From the NCBI RefSeq assembly GCF_014642835.1, contig NZ_BMJA01000001.1, forward strand, positions 1,925,314 to 1,989,313: 64,000 nt of DNA. Reading direction: 5' to 3'. Source of the DNA: Dyella nitratireducens. Lineage in GTDB: Bacteria > Pseudomonadota > Gammaproteobacteria > Xanthomonadales > Rhodanobacteraceae. Below are positions 1 to 9,052 of this stretch, piece after piece; the first letter of the stretch is position 1; each line of letters starts with the position of its first letter. The translations under genes and the position numbers were made by a program. The notes beneath the pieces are model-generated. The model did not search any database and was not told where the DNA came from. It saw nothing but the letters and a program-made list of their open reading frames with translations.

Positions 1-601
1 TGATACCTTCGTAGTGCGCCTTCGTGCCACCCATCATTCCCTGTCTCCACCAGTTCTGAATGACACCCTCAATCGGCTTTACGCCAGGACGATTGAAGTT
101 GTAGAACGGGCCGCTCGGAAGGTCGAGGAAGAACTGCGCTCGATTGTCGGCAAGCGCTTTGCGCAAACCATCGAACACTTCGATCGGCAGGCCGTCGGGA
201 TTGGCCGGCGTCTTGACCATGATCGGCGGTACGGCAGCAACAAGAACCAGCTTGGCCACACGCCCTTGCGGCTGGCCGTGCTTGGCAACGTAACGTGCCG
301 CCTCGCCGCCACCGGTGGAATGGCCGATATGTATGGCGTCCTTCAGGTTGAGATGCTCGACCACTGCTGCTGCATCGGCGGCGTAATGATCGATGTCGTG
401 GCCTTCACTGACCTGGGCCGATCGCCCATGACCGCGACGATCATGCGCAATGACGCGATAGCCGTGCTGAAGAAAGAACAACATCTGTGCGTCCCAATCG
501 TCCGCACTGAGCGGCCACCCGTGGTGGAACACGATGGGCTGACCGTGGCCCCAATCCTTGTAGAAGATCTCGGTTCCATCTTTCGTCATGACAAAAGGCA
601 T
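1..601 (-). CDS. Alpha/beta hydrolase (chloroperoxidase/arylesterase type), 3' end outside window
   Basis: The minus-strand reading frame is open from an ATG at 601 to the left edge of the window, so the C-terminus is missing. The product starts MPFVMTKDGTEIFYKDWG. It has the oxyanion region HHGWPLSADDW (about residues 26-36), the strand-loop HDRRGHGRS (53-61) and the nucleophile elbow GHSTGGG with Ser95 as the likely catalytic serine. These are features of the non-haem chloroperoxidase/arylesterase branch of alpha/beta hydrolases, which hydrolyse esters and sometimes perform perhydrolysis. The substrate cannot be told. The catalytic Asp and His lie partly beyond the window. No signal peptide is seen, so it is probably cytoplasmic. 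Confidence 0.9.
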   Translation of the reverse strand, partial: MPFVMTKDGTEIFYKDWGHGQPIVFHHGWPLSADDWDAQMLFFLQHGYRVIAHDRRGHGRSAQVSEGHDIDHYAADAAAVVEHLNLKDAIHIGHSTGGGEAARYVAKHGQPQGRVAKLVLVAAVPPIMVKTPANPDGLPIEVFDGLRKALADNRAQFFLDLPSGPFYNFNRPGVKPIEGVIQNWWRQGMMGGTKAHYEGI

Positions 602-731
602 GTCGCTCTCCTCGATTTTCGGGTGACGTGGGTGGGCAGCCCGGAGTGATTACAGATTTGAAGTGCCGCGTCTCGAACTTATTGGATGAACGATGAAATA
701 AATTTGACAAAGTGGCGTCTCGTCCGTGTTA

Positions 732-817
732 GCGATTCGTCGCCCCGGCGAACGCCGGGGCCCAGTGTCTTTGACGATCTGCAAGTCGCCAGGTCCCGGC
801 TTTCGCCGGAATGACGG
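732..817. repeat. REP-like intergenic repeat, type B
   Basis: An 86-base element with an internal palindrome (CCCCGGCG, AA, CGCCGGGG) followed by a conserved segment reading CAGTGTCTTTGACGATCTGC. It ends in a second partial palindrome CCCGGCTTTCGCCGG. A near-identical copy lies at 9161-9246. It sits between two convergent or unrelated genes and codes for nothing visible. Confidence 0.75.
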
Positions 818-847
818 AACACGCTGAATCGGCATCAAGGTAAAACG

Positions 848-1489
848 TCAGTAATCGCGAATATCCAACGCGATAAAGCAACGCGCGCTATACCCTTGCT
901 CCGTTGCCGGCCAATGCAATTGGCTTAGCAGATGATCGCCGCCTGGCCACGGCTGGTTATCCAGCAAGGCCTCGGCAACGACCGAGCCATCATCGGCGCG
1001 GCGATAGAACAGTCGCACCCAGTGCAATTCACCGCTCAATGATTCGTTGCGCAGGGCCTCCTGCAAGCCTGACAACAAACCTTCGGGCGCAGCAACGTCG
1101 TCACGACTGAACGCAAGCGGGCCGACGAATACATCCCAGTTCCGCACGCCCAGCTCCCAGCTTTGCAGTTGCATGCGCCGATCATCGGTGACGTACCAGC
1201 ATGCCGCCAACAACACATACAGGGCATTGCGCTCGAACGCCTTCAGCGCATCGCGTATGCCGGCATCACCACGTCCATGGCCGGCAAAGCTTTCTTCGAT
1301 ATGGCGCTCTTCACTGATCACGACATCGATGTCCAGCCGACCAGGCTCGCCCTCGGCGCCGTCATGCCAACTGCCGCGCACAGCAGGAAAGTCGCCGTCC
1401 GTTACCAGCCAATCCTCATCCAGTTCCAGCTCCACATCGTGGCGCTCGAACAGACGCAGCAGGTCGGCTTGTACGGTGTTGTCGTTCAT
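848..1489 (-). CDS. Hypothetical protein, 213 aa
   Basis: Start chosen at the ATG at 1489, which has AGGAG about seven bases upstream; the longer open frame above it lacks protein character. The product begins MNDNTVQADLLRLFERHDVE, is acidic, has no signal peptide or membrane segment, and contains an aromatic-rich core (LAACWYVTDDRR, WELGVRNWDVF). It looks like a conserved soluble protein of unknown function. I do not recognise the family with certainty. It lies 61 bases downstream of the LysR gene on the same strand and may share its transcript. Confidence 0.7.
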   Translation of the reverse strand: MNDNTVQADLLRLFERHDVELELDEDWLVTDGDFPAVRGSWHDGAEGEPGRLDIDVVISEERHIEESFAGHGRGDAGIRDALKAFERNALYVLLAACWYVTDDRRMQLQSWELGVRNWDVFVGPLAFSRDDVAAPEGLLSGLQEALRNESLSGELHWVRLFYRRADDGSVVAEALLDNQPWPGGDHLLSQLHWPATEQGYSARCFIALDIRDY

Positions 1490-1550
1490 GGGGTTGCTCC
1501 TGATTTCATGCCGCGACAGCCTCTCATAAATAGATTGCTGCTTGCTTAAA

Positions 1551-2438
1551 TCAGGTATTGATTCGAGCCAGCAAAAAATCGATCGCACTGCGGAGCTTGG
1601 CGGTGGGGCGCGCATCTTGCGCATAGATCAGATACATCGGCGAAGGCAAAAGCGACCATTCGGGAAGCACGGGAAGCAGCCGGCCCGCGTCGAGATCATC
1701 GGCAAGCACCGCTTCGGGTTGCAGTACGATGCCGGCGCCATTCAACGCGGCGATACGCAACGCATTGCCTTGATTTGCGGTGAAGCGGCCTCGCACCGTG
1801 ACCTGGCATGTGGCCCCGCCGGGCCCAACCAGCAGCCATTGGTCAAATCGCCGCCAATACGATAGGCCGAGACAGTCGTGCGCACTCAATTGCTCTGGAT
1901 GCTCGGGCCGGCCACGGCGATCCAGATAGCTTGCCGATGCGGCAAGCATTCGACGATAGGGGCGCAATGGGCGTGCGACGATGCCAGGCTCATTGATGTC
2001 GCCAATGTAGATGCCCAGGTCAAAACCTCCGTCGACAAGATTGGGCCGGCGATTGTCCAGGGTGAGTTCGACGCTAATGTCCGGATAGTTCGCCATGTAG
2101 TCGCTCAGTGCTGGCGCAAGGATGTGACTTCCGAAGCTGACCGGCGCCACCACACGCAGTTGGCCGCGCGGCGTTGCGTGCAGCTCCGATGCACTGGCTT
2201 CGGCGAGTGCCACTTCCGCGAGCACGTGTTTGCAGCGCTCGTAGTACAGCCGCCCCACGTCTGAAAGTTGCTGGCGCCGCGTGGTGCGGTGAAGCAGGCG
2301 CGCGCCCAGGCGTTGCTCGATGTCGTTGATGTGCTTGGCGACCATGGTTGCCGAAACCCGGCTTGCCTCGGCCGCGGCGGCGAAACTCCCGCTCTCCACC
2401 ACCCGAACGAACATCTCCATATTGGCCAGCTTGTTCAT
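1551..2438 (-). CDS. LysR-family transcriptional regulator, 295 aa
   Basis: Full-length LysR-type regulator. The N-terminal winged helix-turn-helix (about residues 1-60, MNKLANMEMFVRVVESGSF, then a helix with VSATMVAKHINDIEQRLG) binds DNA. The remainder (about 90-290, RGQLRVVAPVSFGSHILAP onward) is the periplasmic-binding-protein-like effector domain. It is transcribed away from the DOPA-dioxygenase-like gene at 2634, with a 195-base intergenic region. LysR regulators usually control the divergent gene and themselves from such a region, so that gene is the best target guess. The effector is unknown. Confidence 0.92.
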   Translation of the reverse strand: MNKLANMEMFVRVVESGSFAAAAEASRVSATMVAKHINDIEQRLGARLLHRTTRRQQLSDVGRLYYERCKHVLAEVALAEASASELHATPRGQLRVVAPVSFGSHILAPALSDYMANYPDISVELTLDNRRPNLVDGGFDLGIYIGDINEPGIVARPLRPYRRMLAASASYLDRRGRPEHPEQLSAHDCLGLSYWRRFDQWLLVGPGGATCQVTVRGRFTANQGNALRIAALNGAGIVLQPEAVLADDLDAGRLLPVLPEWSLLPSPMYLIYAQDARPTAKLRSAIDFLLARINT

Positions 2439-2633
2439 GATTAAAAACCCATAGGTTCGGAATGGGTCAAATCATCCCATATTTATCAACCAAACCAGGG
2501 CGCGCACCATGGCGCGTTGCCGGCTCCGGCGTGCTTATCCCAGAGGGGTACCGTGCCAAACTTTCACCTCGATCTGCCCTCCGCTGATCTAACGAAGCTT
2601 TACAAGCGGCGGTGCCATACAGGAGCGAAAATC

Positions 2634-3029
2634 GTGAACGACGACCACGCGCCCTACCACGCACATATCTATTACGAGCCGTCGCAGCGGGCATTGGCCA
2701 ATACGGCACGCACGCTTCTAAGCGATTTCATGGCGTCGCGAAAAATTCCTCAGCTGTTGTTTGTCGGTCAGCTGAAGGACGGCAAGGCGGGGCCGCATCC
2801 CATCCCGCAGTTTGAAATTCATTTCACGAAAGAGGCGCTGCCTGCAATTTGCGACTTCATCAGGGCATCAGGATTCAGAGCGCTCGTTCATCCGCTGACC
2901 GATGACGACCTGGCCGATCACACGCGCTTGGCCCACTGGATAGGCACGCCATTGGAACTCGATCTGACGACGCTTGATCCGCCGGGCAAAAACCAGGGTG
3001 TTGCGCGCTTCGGAAAAGCCGACTTCTGA
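2634..3029 (+). CDS. DOPA 4,5-dioxygenase family protein, 131 aa
   Basis: GTG start at 2634 chosen because AGGAG (2621-2625) sits eight bases upstream and the protein similarity begins here; an ATG further upstream (2517) would add unconserved residues. Family features are YHAHIYY near the N-terminus, GPHPIPQFEIHF in the middle, then HPLTDDDLADHT and WIGTPLELD. The conserved histidines fit the metal-binding vicinal-oxygen-chelate-like fold of the small DOPA 4,5-dioxygenase family, whose fungal and plant members cleave the ring of DOPA. The bacterial substrate is not established. It diverges from the LysR gene. Confidence 0.85.
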   Translation: MNDDHAPYHAHIYYEPSQRALANTARTLLSDFMASRKIPQLLFVGQLKDGKAGPHPIPQFEIHFTKEALPAICDFIRASGFRALVHPLTDDDLADHTRLAHWIGTPLELDLTTLDPPGKNQGVARFGKADF

Positions 3030-3203
3030 TATTGCTAGCGCGCCTCAAAAATCCACATCCAGCCCGCCATCCATAAAGCCACTGAAACGGCTGTCATGCA
3101 CGCGCTTCGGCGACAACGTCTATGGCGTGGCTCTTACGTTCCGTTGCGGCATGGCGATGAACAGCTCTGACCCAACCATCGAGAACACCTGACGCCGCTC
3201 ACG

Positions 3204-3431
3204 TCACGAGCGGCTGAACCGCTTCTTTTCCACCTTGGCTTTTTCAGGTGCCTGCCCCGTATGCGACGCATCACGTGCAAAGCTGTTGGTTGACTTGAAA
3301 TCTTTAGCCTGCTCGACCGCAGAAGTAATCTTCTTGCCGGAGTAGACCGAATGAATAGTGGCTGCCGACAAGGGTTTGGGCGTGTCGTTCATTCGGATAC
3401 CTGGCTGGGCGGTGACTGGATCAATCACCAT
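3204..3431 (-). CDS. Small hypothetical protein, about 75 aa
   Basis: A short, polar, lysine-rich product (start MVIDPVTAQPGIRMNDTPKP, end EKAKVEKKRFSRS). TAGGAG lies directly upstream, too close for the ATG at 3431 but well placed for the GTG one codon later. No motif is recognised and no transmembrane segment is present. It is convergent with the dioxygenase gene and divergent from the YkgJ gene. The call rests on codon character and the ribosome-binding site alone. Confidence 0.4.
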   Translation of the reverse strand: MVIDPVTAQPGIRMNDTPKPLSAATIHSVYSGKKITSAVEQAKDFKSTNSFARDASHTGQAPEKAKVEKKRFSRS

Positions 3432-3644
3432 ACTCCTAAATGGTCAGCGGTGCAGTGCCGCCCTTTTTGACATCCAGGTTACGCCGGCAGTACACCATTC
3501 CGGCGTGCGCGGGGTGGTGTACCATGGGTTGCAAGCATCGGCTTGTTTTTCGCGTTCCGCGCGGCCATTCAGCGGTTGCCCGCCTCGCTCTTCATCTCAC
3601 GCGCGAACCACGTCACCAGCCCGGTGACGCCTTCGGAAGCACTG

Positions 3645-3995
3645 ATGCAACGCCCATCCACCCCCGCAGACATGATCCAGCCCAGTCGCCACGCGAAAGG
3701 CAAGCCACATTGCACACGTTGTGATGCCGTGTGCTGCCGACTGGTGGTTGTTTTGGAGCCCGGGGACAACATCCCCGATCACCTCACCACGCATCTTCCC
3801 CAGGGGCATCGCGTGATGGCCCATGGTGATGATGGGTGGTGCGTCGCGCTGGACCGCACCCACATGAACTGCGGTATTTATGAAAATCGCCCTGCTGTCT
3901 GCCGACGATTCTTCATGGGCGGCCCTTATTGCAAGGCCATTCGCGCCGAATACGCCAAACAAGGGCCTCGCAGCATTGAGATCACCCTGAAATAA
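3645..3995 (+). CDS. YkgJ-family cysteine-cluster protein, 116 aa
   Basis: The product carries HCTRCDAVCC (about residues 23-32), then GWCVALDRTHMNCGIYENRPAVCRRF and a late GGPYC. This Cys-rich pattern defines the YkgJ/UPF0153 family, thought to bind zinc or iron-sulfur and of unknown biochemical role. Start placed at the ATG at 3645. A second in-frame ATG at 3672 is possible and neither has a strong ribosome-binding site. It is followed 12 bases later by a small gene on the same strand, so the two are probably co-transcribed. Confidence 0.85.
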   Translation: MQRPSTPADMIQPSRHAKGKPHCTRCDAVCCRLVVVLEPGDNIPDHLTTHLPQGHRVMAHGDDGWCVALDRTHMNCGIYENRPAVCRRFFMGGPYCKAIRAEYAKQGPRSIEITLK

Positions 3996-4007
3996 GAGGA
4001 CTCCATC

Positions 4008-4241
4008 ATGACTAGCTCTCGCCTACCTGGCCCCCATGGGTCGCCATACACCGGCTCGGCCTCCCCCAAGACTCTATCCAGCGAACGCATTGCCGCGGAT
4101 ATCGCTGCATTCAACAAGGCTGGCGGACGCATTGAGGTCTTGGGCAACACGCCGCTTCACCGCAAATCTCCAGAAGCGGAAACATCCACGAACGCGAACA
4201 ACGCCACGAACGCGCCGGTGCAATCCCCTGCCGGAAAATAA
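4008..4241 (+). CDS. Small hypothetical protein, 77 aa
   Basis: ATG at 4008 preceded by AGAGGA at normal spacing, 12 bases after the YkgJ stop. The conserved-looking centre is IAAFNKAGGRIEVLGNTPL. The tail is low complexity (Asn, Ala, Thr). It is soluble with no signal peptide. A short core of this type is seen in small conserved proteobacterial proteins of unknown function, but I cannot name a family. Confidence 0.6.
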   Translation: MTSSRLPGPHGSPYTGSASPKTLSSERIAADIAAFNKAGGRIEVLGNTPLHRKSPEAETSTNANNATNAPVQSPAGK

Positions 4242-4313
4242 GCCTCGATATGCGGTGACGAAAACGGTATTGATCGCTCCCCCCTGTTGCATCCATTGAA
4301 CGAGATATTCCAC

Positions 4314-4463
4314 TTGGCAAAGACAAACTATTCATTTGAAAAACGTCAGCGCGAGCTGGCCAAGAAGAAACAACAGGACGCCAAGCAGGCAAAGAAGAAA
4401 GCGACACGCGAGAGCACAAAGCCTGGCGATACGCGACCGGATCCATCCGAAAACCAGGCATGA
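4314..4463 (+). CDS. Small lysine-rich protein with TTG start, 49 aa
   Basis: A 49-residue frame starting with TTG ([19 protein letters not shown] at the N-terminus) and ending at a TGA that overlaps the ATG of the next gene as ATGA. The start [19 protein letters not shown] is typical of a short, highly basic protein conserved in many gammaproteobacteria, where it often begins with ATG. The overlap implies translational coupling to the YaiI gene. The function is unknown, and basic charge suggests nucleic-acid contact (inference). Confidence 0.65.
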   Translation: MAKTNYSFEKRQRELAKKKQQDAKQAKKKATRESTKPGDTRPDPSENQA

Positions 4464-4948
4464 ACGCGCCCGAGATCAAAGGGCCGCAGATATGGGTCGA
4501 CGCCGATGCCTGCCCGGCGGTGATCAAGGAGATTCTGTTCCGTGCAGCTGACCGCGCAAAAATCCATGTCACGCTCATAGCGAATCGTCCGCTGTCGCGT
4601 CCTCCATCGCGCTATATCCGCGCGCTCACCGTAAACGGCGGGCTGGACGAAGCCGATAACGAAATCGTGCTGCGTCTGCAGGCCGGGGACCTTGTCGTTA
4701 CCCAGGACATACCGCTGGCCGCGCGCGTGATCGACAAAGGGGGCGTGGCCATTCATCCGCGCGGCGAGCGCTACACGCCGGAGAACATGGCTGAGCGATT
4801 GTCGATGCGCAATTTCATGGAAGAACTACGCGGTGCCGGCGTGCAGACAGGCGGACCGTCCGCGTTTCATCCGCGTGACCGGCAAGCCTTTGCCAATCAG
4901 CTCGATCGCTGGTTGGCACAACACGCCAACGCAGCGCCAACTCGATGA
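4460..4948 (+). CDS. yaiI: YaiI/YqxD family protein (DUF188), 162 aa
   Basis: Complete UPF0178/DUF188 protein. Signature segments are [20 protein letters not shown] (residues 10-29), [16 protein letters not shown] and [15 protein letters not shown], then [11 protein letters not shown]. The acidic DADACP motif resembles a NYN/PIN-like nuclease active site, but no activity has been established for the family. Length matches the usual 150-160 residues. It overlaps the upstream small gene by four bases. Confidence 0.92.
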   Translation: MNAPEIKGPQIWVDADACPAVIKEILFRAADRAKIHVTLIANRPLSRPPSRYIRALTVNGGLDEADNEIVLRLQAGDLVVTQDIPLAARVIDKGGVAIHPRGERYTPENMAERLSMRNFMEELRGAGVQTGGPSAFHPRDRQAFANQLDRWLAQHANAAPTR

Positions 4949-5014
4949 GCGAATTCATGGGCGAATAGCCTGTGACGCGGCGACCCCAATGTGGCGATCA
5001 TGCGATCATGTCGC

Positions 5015-6394
5015 ATGACCGACTTCAACACACTTGCTCTCAAACCCGCCTTGCTCGCCAGCGTCGAAACGCTTGGCTATGGCGCGATGACACCGATCCA
5101 GGCACAAAGCCTTCCGGCCATGCTGGAAGGGCGTGACGTCATCGCCCAAGCACAAACCGGCAGCGGCAAGACCGCCGCCTTCGGCTTGAGCTTGCTGCAA
5201 TCGCTGAGCGTGGAGACCATCCGCCTGCAGGCCTTGGTGCTGTGCCCCACACGCGAGCTGGCCGACCAGGTGAGCAAGGCTATTCGCAAGCTCGCCGCGA
5301 ACATCCCCAACGTCAAGCTGCTGACCTTGTGCGGCGGCATGCCGTTAGGGCCGCAACTGGCCTCGCTGACGCATGATCCGCATATCGTGGTGGGCACGCC
5401 CGGACGCGTCCAGGAACACCTCAAGCGCGGCAGCCTGCACGGCGGCGGCATCAAGGTGCTGGTGCTGGACGAGGCGGACCGCATGCTGGATATGGGCTTC
5501 AGCGAAGCCATCGACGACATCGTCGGACGTATCGCCAAGCATCACCAGACACTGCTCTTCTCGGCCACCTATCCGGACGATATCCGCGAGGCGAGTCGCC
5601 GCATGCAGCGCAACCCCGTCGAAATCATCATCGAGGCGCCGGTTGATACAAAACCTGCGATCGAACAGCAATTCATCGACGTGGAGCCTGCCCGCAAGCT
5701 CGACGCGCTCGCCCAACTGCTTACCGGCGAACGTGGGCAGCACGCGCTGGTTTTCTGCAATATGCGACGCGATGTGGACGCCGTGGCGGAAGAGTTGGAC
5801 CGCCGCGGCTTTTCCGCGCTGGCACTGCACGGCGACATGGAACAACGCGATCGCGATGAAGTGCTGGTGCAGTTCGCCAACCGCAGTTGCGCGGTACTGA
5901 TAGCGACCGACGTCGCGGCGCGCGGACTCGACATCACTGCATTGCCGTTGGTGATCAGCTACGACGTCGCCCACGATCCCGATACGCACACCCATCGCAT
6001 CGGCCGCACGGGCCGCGCCGGACAAACGGGCCTGGCGATAACGTTGTGCACGCCACGGGAAAAGCCCAAGGCCGAAAACATCGAACAGATACTCGGCAGA
6101 CCGCTGCCGTGGCATCCCTTGAAGGTCTCATCGCCACGCGGCAAAACGCTGAACCTGGCACCGATGAAAACGCTGGTCATCGACGCCGGGCGCCAGGACA
6201 AGCTGCGTCCTGGCGACATCCTCGGTGCACTTACCGGCGACGCCGGACTCAAGGCGGACGACGTCGGCAAGATCGACGTTTTTGCTACGCGTGCCTACGT
6301 GGCGATTACCCGCTCGCTGGCGAACAAGGCCTTGGAACGCTTGCGAGCCGGGAAGATCAAAGGGCGCAATCTTCGAGTTCGGGCATTGCATTGA
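5015..6394 (+). CDS. dbpA: ATP-dependent RNA helicase DbpA, 459 aa
   Basis: DEAD-box helicase. The ATG at 5015 is chosen over an in-frame GTG at 4991 because family similarity starts at MTDFNTLALKPALLASV. Motifs in order: Q motif (GYGAMTPIQAQSLP), Walker A AQTGSGKT (46-53), PTREL, GG, TPGR, DEAD (152-155), SAT (183-185), and HRIGRTGR (327-334). The C-terminal about 75 residues form the DbpA RNA-binding domain that recognises hairpin 92 of 23S rRNA, which separates it from generic DEAD-box proteins. Role: late assembly of the 50S subunit. Length equals E. coli DbpA. Confidence 0.95.
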   Translation: MTDFNTLALKPALLASVETLGYGAMTPIQAQSLPAMLEGRDVIAQAQTGSGKTAAFGLSLLQSLSVETIRLQALVLCPTRELADQVSKAIRKLAANIPNVKLLTLCGGMPLGPQLASLTHDPHIVVGTPGRVQEHLKRGSLHGGGIKVLVLDEADRMLDMGFSEAIDDIVGRIAKHHQTLLFSATYPDDIREASRRMQRNPVEIIIEAPVDTKPAIEQQFIDVEPARKLDALAQLLTGERGQHALVFCNMRRDVDAVAEELDRRGFSALALHGDMEQRDRDEVLVQFANRSCAVLIATDVAARGLDITALPLVISYDVAHDPDTHTHRIGRTGRAGQTGLAITLCTPREKPKAENIEQILGRPLPWHPLKVSSPRGKTLNLAPMKTLVIDAGRQDKLRPGDILGALTGDAGLKADDVGKIDVFATRAYVAITRSLANKALERLRAGKIKGRNLRVRALH

Positions 6395-6450
6395 TTGCGT
6401 GAGTAGATGCGTTGGAGGGATGAAACGTCGATCAGCAATGATCGTCTTAA

Positions 6451-6588
6451 GGAGGCTCTGATTTATTCCGCGCGGCCGGATGTCCGTGTAGGCTGGGATG
6501 AAATCCCAGCACCTGAAACCACAAGAAAGCTGGGATTTCATCCCAGCACGCGTTTGGATTGACCCTGATTGAATAAATCAGAGGCTCC
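6451..6588. repeat. MITE-like nested inverted-repeat element, 138 bp
   Basis: Outer arms of 18 bp (6451-6468 and 6571-6588, GGAGGCTCTGATTTATTC and its complement) differ at one position. Inside them is a perfect 19-bp inverted pair (6492-6510 and 6529-6547, GCTGGGATGAAATCCCAGC), each arm itself nearly palindromic. The element has no coding capacity. The size and terminal inverted repeats fit a miniature inverted-repeat transposable element. A long hairpin could also act as a transcription barrier downstream of dbpA. Confidence 0.6.
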
Positions 6589-6602
6589 CTAAATCACCGA
6601 GT

Positions 6603-6630
6603 CGTCATTCCGGCGAAGGCCGGAATGACG
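6603..6630. repeat. Perfect REP-like palindrome
   Basis: Two perfect 12-bp arms, CGTCATTCCGGC and GCCGGAATGACG, around a GAAG loop. This is the cleanest copy of the type A palindrome found in whole or part near 9053, 9316, 18015, 18068, 18482, 21104, 60842, 60911 and 62707. It lies in the 373-base gene-free gap between dbpA and the ABC genes, which otherwise holds only the element at 6451. Confidence 0.85.
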
Positions 6631-6767
6631 ATTCGCTTCGAATTTGCATTGATGTGAACGGCGGATCTCGCTGGCATGGCAGGCGAAAAAACCTTGGGAA
6701 AACCCGTATTTCCCCATGTCGTCGCTAGCGTAAACTGAAATACATCGAATCCAGACCTCGGTATGCC

Positions 6768-7715
6768 ATGAACGATCAGGCCACTTCGATATCGCACGCC
6801 GTTTCCGTTCGTGCTGTGAGCAAGACCTACAAGGGAGGCTTCCAGGCACTGAAGTCGATCGACCTCGATATCCGGCACGGCGAGATCTTTGCGCTGCTTG
6901 GCCCGAACGGCGCGGGCAAGACCACGCTGATCAGCATCATTTGCGGCATCGTCAAACCTAGCGGCGGCACCATAACGGCAGATGGCTACGACGTGTTGCG
7001 CGATTACCGGATCACGCGCGCGAAGATCGGCCTTGTGCCGCAAGAGCTGTCGACCGATGCGTTCGAAACGGTATGGGCAGCGGTCAGGTTCAGTCGAGGC
7101 TTGTATGGGCGGCCTCGAAATGACAAGCATATCGAAAAGGTGCTGCGCGATCTGTCGCTCTGGGACAAGAAAGACGCGAAGATCATGACCCTTTCGGGCG
7201 GCATGAAACGCCGCGTATTGATTGCCAAGGCACTGGCCCACGAGCCAAGCATTCTGTTTCTGGATGAGCCCACGGCAGGCGTGGACGTTGAGCTTCGACA
7301 CGATATGTGGCGCATGGTGCGTGGACTGCGTGAAACCGGCGTTACCGTGATTCTGACCACGCACTATATCGACGAGGCGGAAGAAATGGCCGATCGCGTC
7401 GGCGTCATCACGCGTGGCGAATTGATCCTGGTGGAAGAGAAGCGGGCGCTGATGCGCAAGCTTGGGAAGAAGCAGCTGGTCATCAATCTCCAAACGCCCA
7501 TGCAGGCGCTCCCTGAAGCGCTTAACGGGTATGCGCTGGAGCTTGCCGACGATGGCACGACACTGACTTACACGTTTGATGCCCAAAGCGACGATACGGG
7601 CATTACGGTGTTGTTGCGCAAGCTGGACGATCTAGGGCTTGGCTTCAAAGATCTACATACCTTGGAAAGTTCACTCGAAGACATCTTCGTCAGTCTGGTA
7701 CGGGGTACGCCATGA
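6768..7715 (+). CDS. ABC transporter ATP-binding protein (ABC-2/DrrA type), 315 aa
   Basis: Nucleotide-binding subunit. It shows Walker [10 protein letters not shown] (about 49-57), Q-loop VPQELS, signature LSGGMKRR, Walker B ILFLDEPT with the following AGVDVELR, and the H-loop [11 protein letters not shown]. The C-terminal about 80 residues form the extension common to DrrA/NatA/YadG-like subunits. It overlaps the permease start by four bases (ATGA at 7712), so the two form one exporter. The substrate is unknown, with lipids, polysaccharides or drugs as family options. Confidence 0.93.
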   Translation: MNDQATSISHAVSVRAVSKTYKGGFQALKSIDLDIRHGEIFALLGPNGAGKTTLISIICGIVKPSGGTITADGYDVLRDYRITRAKIGLVPQELSTDAFETVWAAVRFSRGLYGRPRNDKHIEKVLRDLSLWDKKDAKIMTLSGGMKRRVLIAKALAHEPSILFLDEPTAGVDVELRHDMWRMVRGLRETGVTVILTTHYIDEAEEMADRVGVITRGELILVEEKRALMRKLGKKQLVINLQTPMQALPEALNGYALELADDGTTLTYTFDAQSDDTGITVLLRKLDDLGLGFKDLHTLESSLEDIFVSLVRGTP

Positions 7716-8473
7716 ACATTCCTGCGATCCACGCCATTTATCGCTTCGAGATGGCCCGTACGTTCCGCACGCTGACACAGAGCATTGTTTCGCCGGTGCT
7801 GTCGACGTCGCTGTACTTCATCGTGTTCGGCACGGCGATTGGTTCGCGCATGGGTCATATCGGTGGCACGAGTTATGGCGCCTTTATCATTCCCGGGCTG
7901 ATCATGCTGTCGCTTCTCAACGAGAGCATCTCCAACGCCTCGTTCGGCATTTACCTGCCCAAATGGTCCGGCACCATCTACGAGCTGCTTTCCGCGCCGG
8001 TTTCACCGCTTGAGGCGGTACTGGGCTATGTCGGGGCTGCGTCTACCAAATCGGTCATGCTGGGTTTGCTTATTCTTCTTACCGCACGCTTCTTCGTGCC
8101 TTACAGCATTTTGCACCCGGTATGGATGCTAGCCTTTTTGCTGCTGACTGCCGTCACCTTTTGCTCGTTCGGTTTCATCATCGGGCTGTGGGCCGACGAC
8201 TTCCAGAAACTCCAGGTGATACCGTTGATGATCGTCACGCCGCTGACGTTTCTCGGCGGAGCCTTTTATTCGATCGACATGCTGCCACCGTTCTGGCAGA
8301 AGCTCGCGCTGTTCAATCCCGTGGTGTATCTCATTAGCGGATTTCGATGGAGCTTCTATGGCCAATCCGACGTCAACGTCACATTGAGTGCGAGCATGAC
8401 GATGGCGTTTCTTCTGCTATGCGCCGTGGTTATCGCGTGGATCTTCCGTACTGGCTACAAGCTGCGCTCATAG
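7712..8473 (+). CDS. ABC-2 type permease, 253 aa
   Basis: Integral membrane subunit with about six hydrophobic spans. It begins [20 protein letters not shown] with a first span about [18 protein letters not shown], and includes [20 protein letters not shown] and a late [21 protein letters not shown]. These are hallmarks of ABC-2 permeases of the YadH/DrrB type. Translationally coupled to the ATPase gene upstream. The 74 bases after its stop contain nothing recognised. Confidence 0.93.
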   Translation: MNIPAIHAIYRFEMARTFRTLTQSIVSPVLSTSLYFIVFGTAIGSRMGHIGGTSYGAFIIPGLIMLSLLNESISNASFGIYLPKWSGTIYELLSAPVSPLEAVLGYVGAASTKSVMLGLLILLTARFFVPYSILHPVWMLAFLLLTAVTFCSFGFIIGLWADDFQKLQVIPLMIVTPLTFLGGAFYSIDMLPPFWQKLALFNPVVYLISGFRWSFYGQSDVNVTLSASMTMAFLLLCAVVIAWIFRTGYKLRS

Positions 8474-8547
8474 ACGGTTGCTTGCGCATCACCGGTCATG
8501 ACTTGGCTATACGCAGAGCCTACGTTTTGTCGGCAGGCAGACTTTGT

Positions 8548-9018
8548 CTACTTCAGTGACTTGGCCATGATGAACGTCTTTTGCTTGTGGAAATTCCTGG
8601 CTTCAATGGTCTCGTAGCCAAGCTTTTGGTAATACGCCTCATGCTCATGCGTGCAAAGGTGCAGTGTTTCGTAGCCTGCGACGGACGCAGCGTTTTCAAC
8701 CTCCCGAATAAGCAGTGAAGCGATGCCGCGGGAGCGGTGCTCGGGCTCGACGTAGACACCGGCCAGCCAGGGTGTCCGCTCGATATCCGGGAAAAGACGC
8801 GTTTTTTCCTGCAAGGTTGCGGCACCAAGCAGCAAGCCCGACTCCATTGCAATAAATGTTTCGGGCATGGCGTTCGTTGGTGATGCGTAGATCTCCGCCA
8901 GATGCGCCGTGATCTCGGCAAGCGTCTCTTCTGGATTTATATAGCCCCACGTATCGAAATAGATTTTCGCCAATTGAGGCACGTGTTCGGTGTGTTGTCT
9001 TAGGGTGGACACGATCAT
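8548..9018 (-). CDS. GNAT-family N-acetyltransferase, 156 aa
   Basis: Acetyl-CoA-binding motif A is seen as AGVYVEPEHRSRGIASLLIREVE (about residues 88-110), followed by LHLCTHEHEAYYQKLGYE (motif B). The C-terminus is KTFIMAKSLK. Convergent with the ABC permease gene. The acceptor substrate cannot be inferred. The DNA encoding its last residues is echoed at 14082-14115 next to a cassette-type hairpin (see findings). Confidence 0.9.
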   Translation of the reverse strand: MIVSTLRQHTEHVPQLAKIYFDTWGYINPEETLAEITAHLAEIYASPTNAMPETFIAMESGLLLGAATLQEKTRLFPDIERTPWLAGVYVEPEHRSRGIASLLIREVENAASVAGYETLHLCTHEHEAYYQKLGYETIEARNFHKQKTFIMAKSLK

Positions 9019-9052
9019 GGGGAAGCGTTCCAGGGGGTCACTCGGGGCGGCT

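Noticed and set aside
3030..3200. Small gene fragments on the minus strand after the DOPA-dioxygenase gene
   Set aside because: Several short frames look partly protein-like (one ends SGFMDGGLDVDF) but none has a start, ribosome-binding site or length to support a call.
6594..7586. 330-residue minus-strand frame across the ABC ATPase gene
   Set aside because: Shadow of the ATPase; its start lies within Walker-motif DNA and it has no ribosome-binding site.
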